6,158 nucleotides of DNA from NCBI GenBank assembly GCA_021788565.1, contig JAJYKO010000364.1:1-6158 (forward strand), in the 5' to 3' direction. The DNA is from Chloroflexota bacterium. GTDB lineage: Bacteria; Chloroflexota; UBA6077. Under the pieces are notes generated by a model, which saw only the letters and a program-made list of their open reading frames with translations, was not told where the DNA came from and made no database searches. Position numbers and translations under genes: made by a program. Below are positions 5,435 through 6,158 of this stretch, in pieces. Numbering within the stretch: position 1 is the stretch's first letter; each line of letters starts with the position of its first letter.

Positions 5435-6158
5435 CTACTCCGCCCTGCTCGCCGAGCGCTGAGCCGCGACCCTCACCGGCGCTTTCTTTTTCGCTTTCGC
5501 TCCAGAGAATCGACGGATGGTCAGCAGCAGTACGATGGTACCTGTGCTCAGGTAGAGACCTTGCGCCCATGGCATCGTGCTGTCGGTGCCGGCCATTACC
5601 CCATGGGCTAGCCCCATGAGGAACGCCCCGAAGCTCAGATAGTGAATCGCGCGCCAGGTCTTGTAGCCTAGCTGTTTCCGAATGTAGGAGCTAGCCGTGA
5701 TGACCACCATCATCCAGAAGGCGAGTATTCCCATCGCGGTCCAGAAGGGCCGGTAGGGCAGGTTGAACGGCAGCAGAATCTGCGGCAGGGTGAACCCGAT
5801 GTATTGATCCCCCAGAAGGGAGAGCCCGTGGATCGCCAGGAGCCCCATGGCGAGCAGCGCCGTGAACTCGTGCAGGTCGAAGGAGCGCCACCGGGCCACC
5901 AGGGCATCCATGATCCGCGTATTCACGGCTAGACCCAGCACCACGTTCAGGAACAGCATCAGGTACGCGCTTAAGCCCGCTGCCCTGGAGATGTACCAGA
6001 ATGTGTGGTCGATCTGCTGAGATGCTGTGCTGGCGCTTGCCTGAGCCGGCTGGGTAGACTGCTGAGAAGTTAGCTGCACGGGCACCTGCCCTGCTAGCCC
6101 GACCTGGAGGTTCCCAGAGCTGTCAACCGAGAAATTCCCGCTGAGCTGCGTGGTCCCG
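5435..6158 (-). CDS. Ferric-reductase-like heme membrane protein, partial at its N-terminus
   Basis: This is an integral membrane b-type cytochrome of the ferric reductase-like superfamily (the NOX/MsrQ fold). It would pass electrons across the membrane through two hemes. The frame is open to the right edge (first whole codon at 6157), giving at least 240 residues; the start lies outside. A GTG at 6085 could start a 216-residue form but has only a weak ribosome binding site. Counting from that GTG, five membrane segments lie near 34-54, 72-92, 114-134, 146-166 and 173-191. The heme ligands are H72/H86 (HEFTALLAMGLLAIH) and H148/H161 (HYLSFGAFLMGLAH), spaced 14 and 13 as in the family. Basic residues follow segments 1, 3 and 5, so the N-terminus should be outside and the Lys/Arg-rich C-tail (KAKKKAPVRV) inside. 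There is no FAD/NAD domain, so the electron donor is a separate protein. The Gln/Ser/Thr-rich N-terminal stretch (about 4-24) is a linker. It ends convergent to the regulators, so it is not in their operon. Confidence 0.85.
   Translation of the reverse strand, partial: GTTQLSGNFSVDSSGNLQVGLAGQVPVQLTSQQSTQPAQASASTASQQIDHTFWYISRAAGLSAYLMLFLNVVLGLAVNTRIMDALVARWRSFDLHEFTALLAMGLLAIHGLSLLGDQYIGFTLPQILLPFNLPYRPFWTAMGILAFWMMVVITASSYIRKQLGYKTWRAIHYLSFGAFLMGLAHGVMAGTDSTMPWAQGLYLSTGTIVLLLTIRRFSGAKAKKKAPVRVAAQRSASRAE

Overview
The window is about 6.2 kb of high-GC bacterial DNA with six protein genes and no RNA gene, CRISPR array or transposase. The best guess at the host is a member of the Chloroflexota, possibly of the Dehalococcoidia type. 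This is an inference from protein style: a secreted Pro/Ala-linker protein ending in a W/N/G-rich domain, a soluble multi-PAS histidine kinase, a short ferric-reductase-like membrane protein, and a GTAGGGGCG-type intergenic palindrome. No marker gene is present to prove it.

Layout from left to right: a hairpin (1-30); a secreted protein on the minus strand (92-979); a divergent intergenic region with an 18-bp palindrome (1099-1116); a small unrecognised gene on the plus strand (1206-1610); a soluble PAS-PAS histidine kinase on the minus strand (1685-3328); a 412-bp divergent control region; two tandem OmpR/PhoB-type response regulators on the plus strand (3741-4436 and 4572-5282); a strong palindrome between convergent genes (5322-5349); and a heme-binding ferric-reductase-like membrane protein on the minus strand (5435 to beyond the right edge).

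The core is a two-component module of one kinase transcribed away from two response regulators. The first regulator has every residue expected of a phosphorylatable receiver. The second is a collinear paralog that keeps the phospho-acceptor Asp and the Lys. It has lost both acidic pocket residues, the switch Ser/Thr and the switch aromatic, while its DNA-recognition helix stays almost identical.

Reading the second regulator at full length requires an ACG codon exactly where its sister has ATG. That ACG lies 6 nt after a perfect AAGGAGG Shine-Dalgarno and just behind a 9-bp hairpin. Either this is a rare non-AUG start, or it is a gene at an early stage of start-codon loss. The arrangement suggests, without proving, a phosphorylation-independent partner or competitor of the first regulator at shared DNA sites.

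The flanking genes are not clearly linked to this module by function. The reductase reading frame continues without a stop to the right edge, so its true N-terminus lies outside the window.
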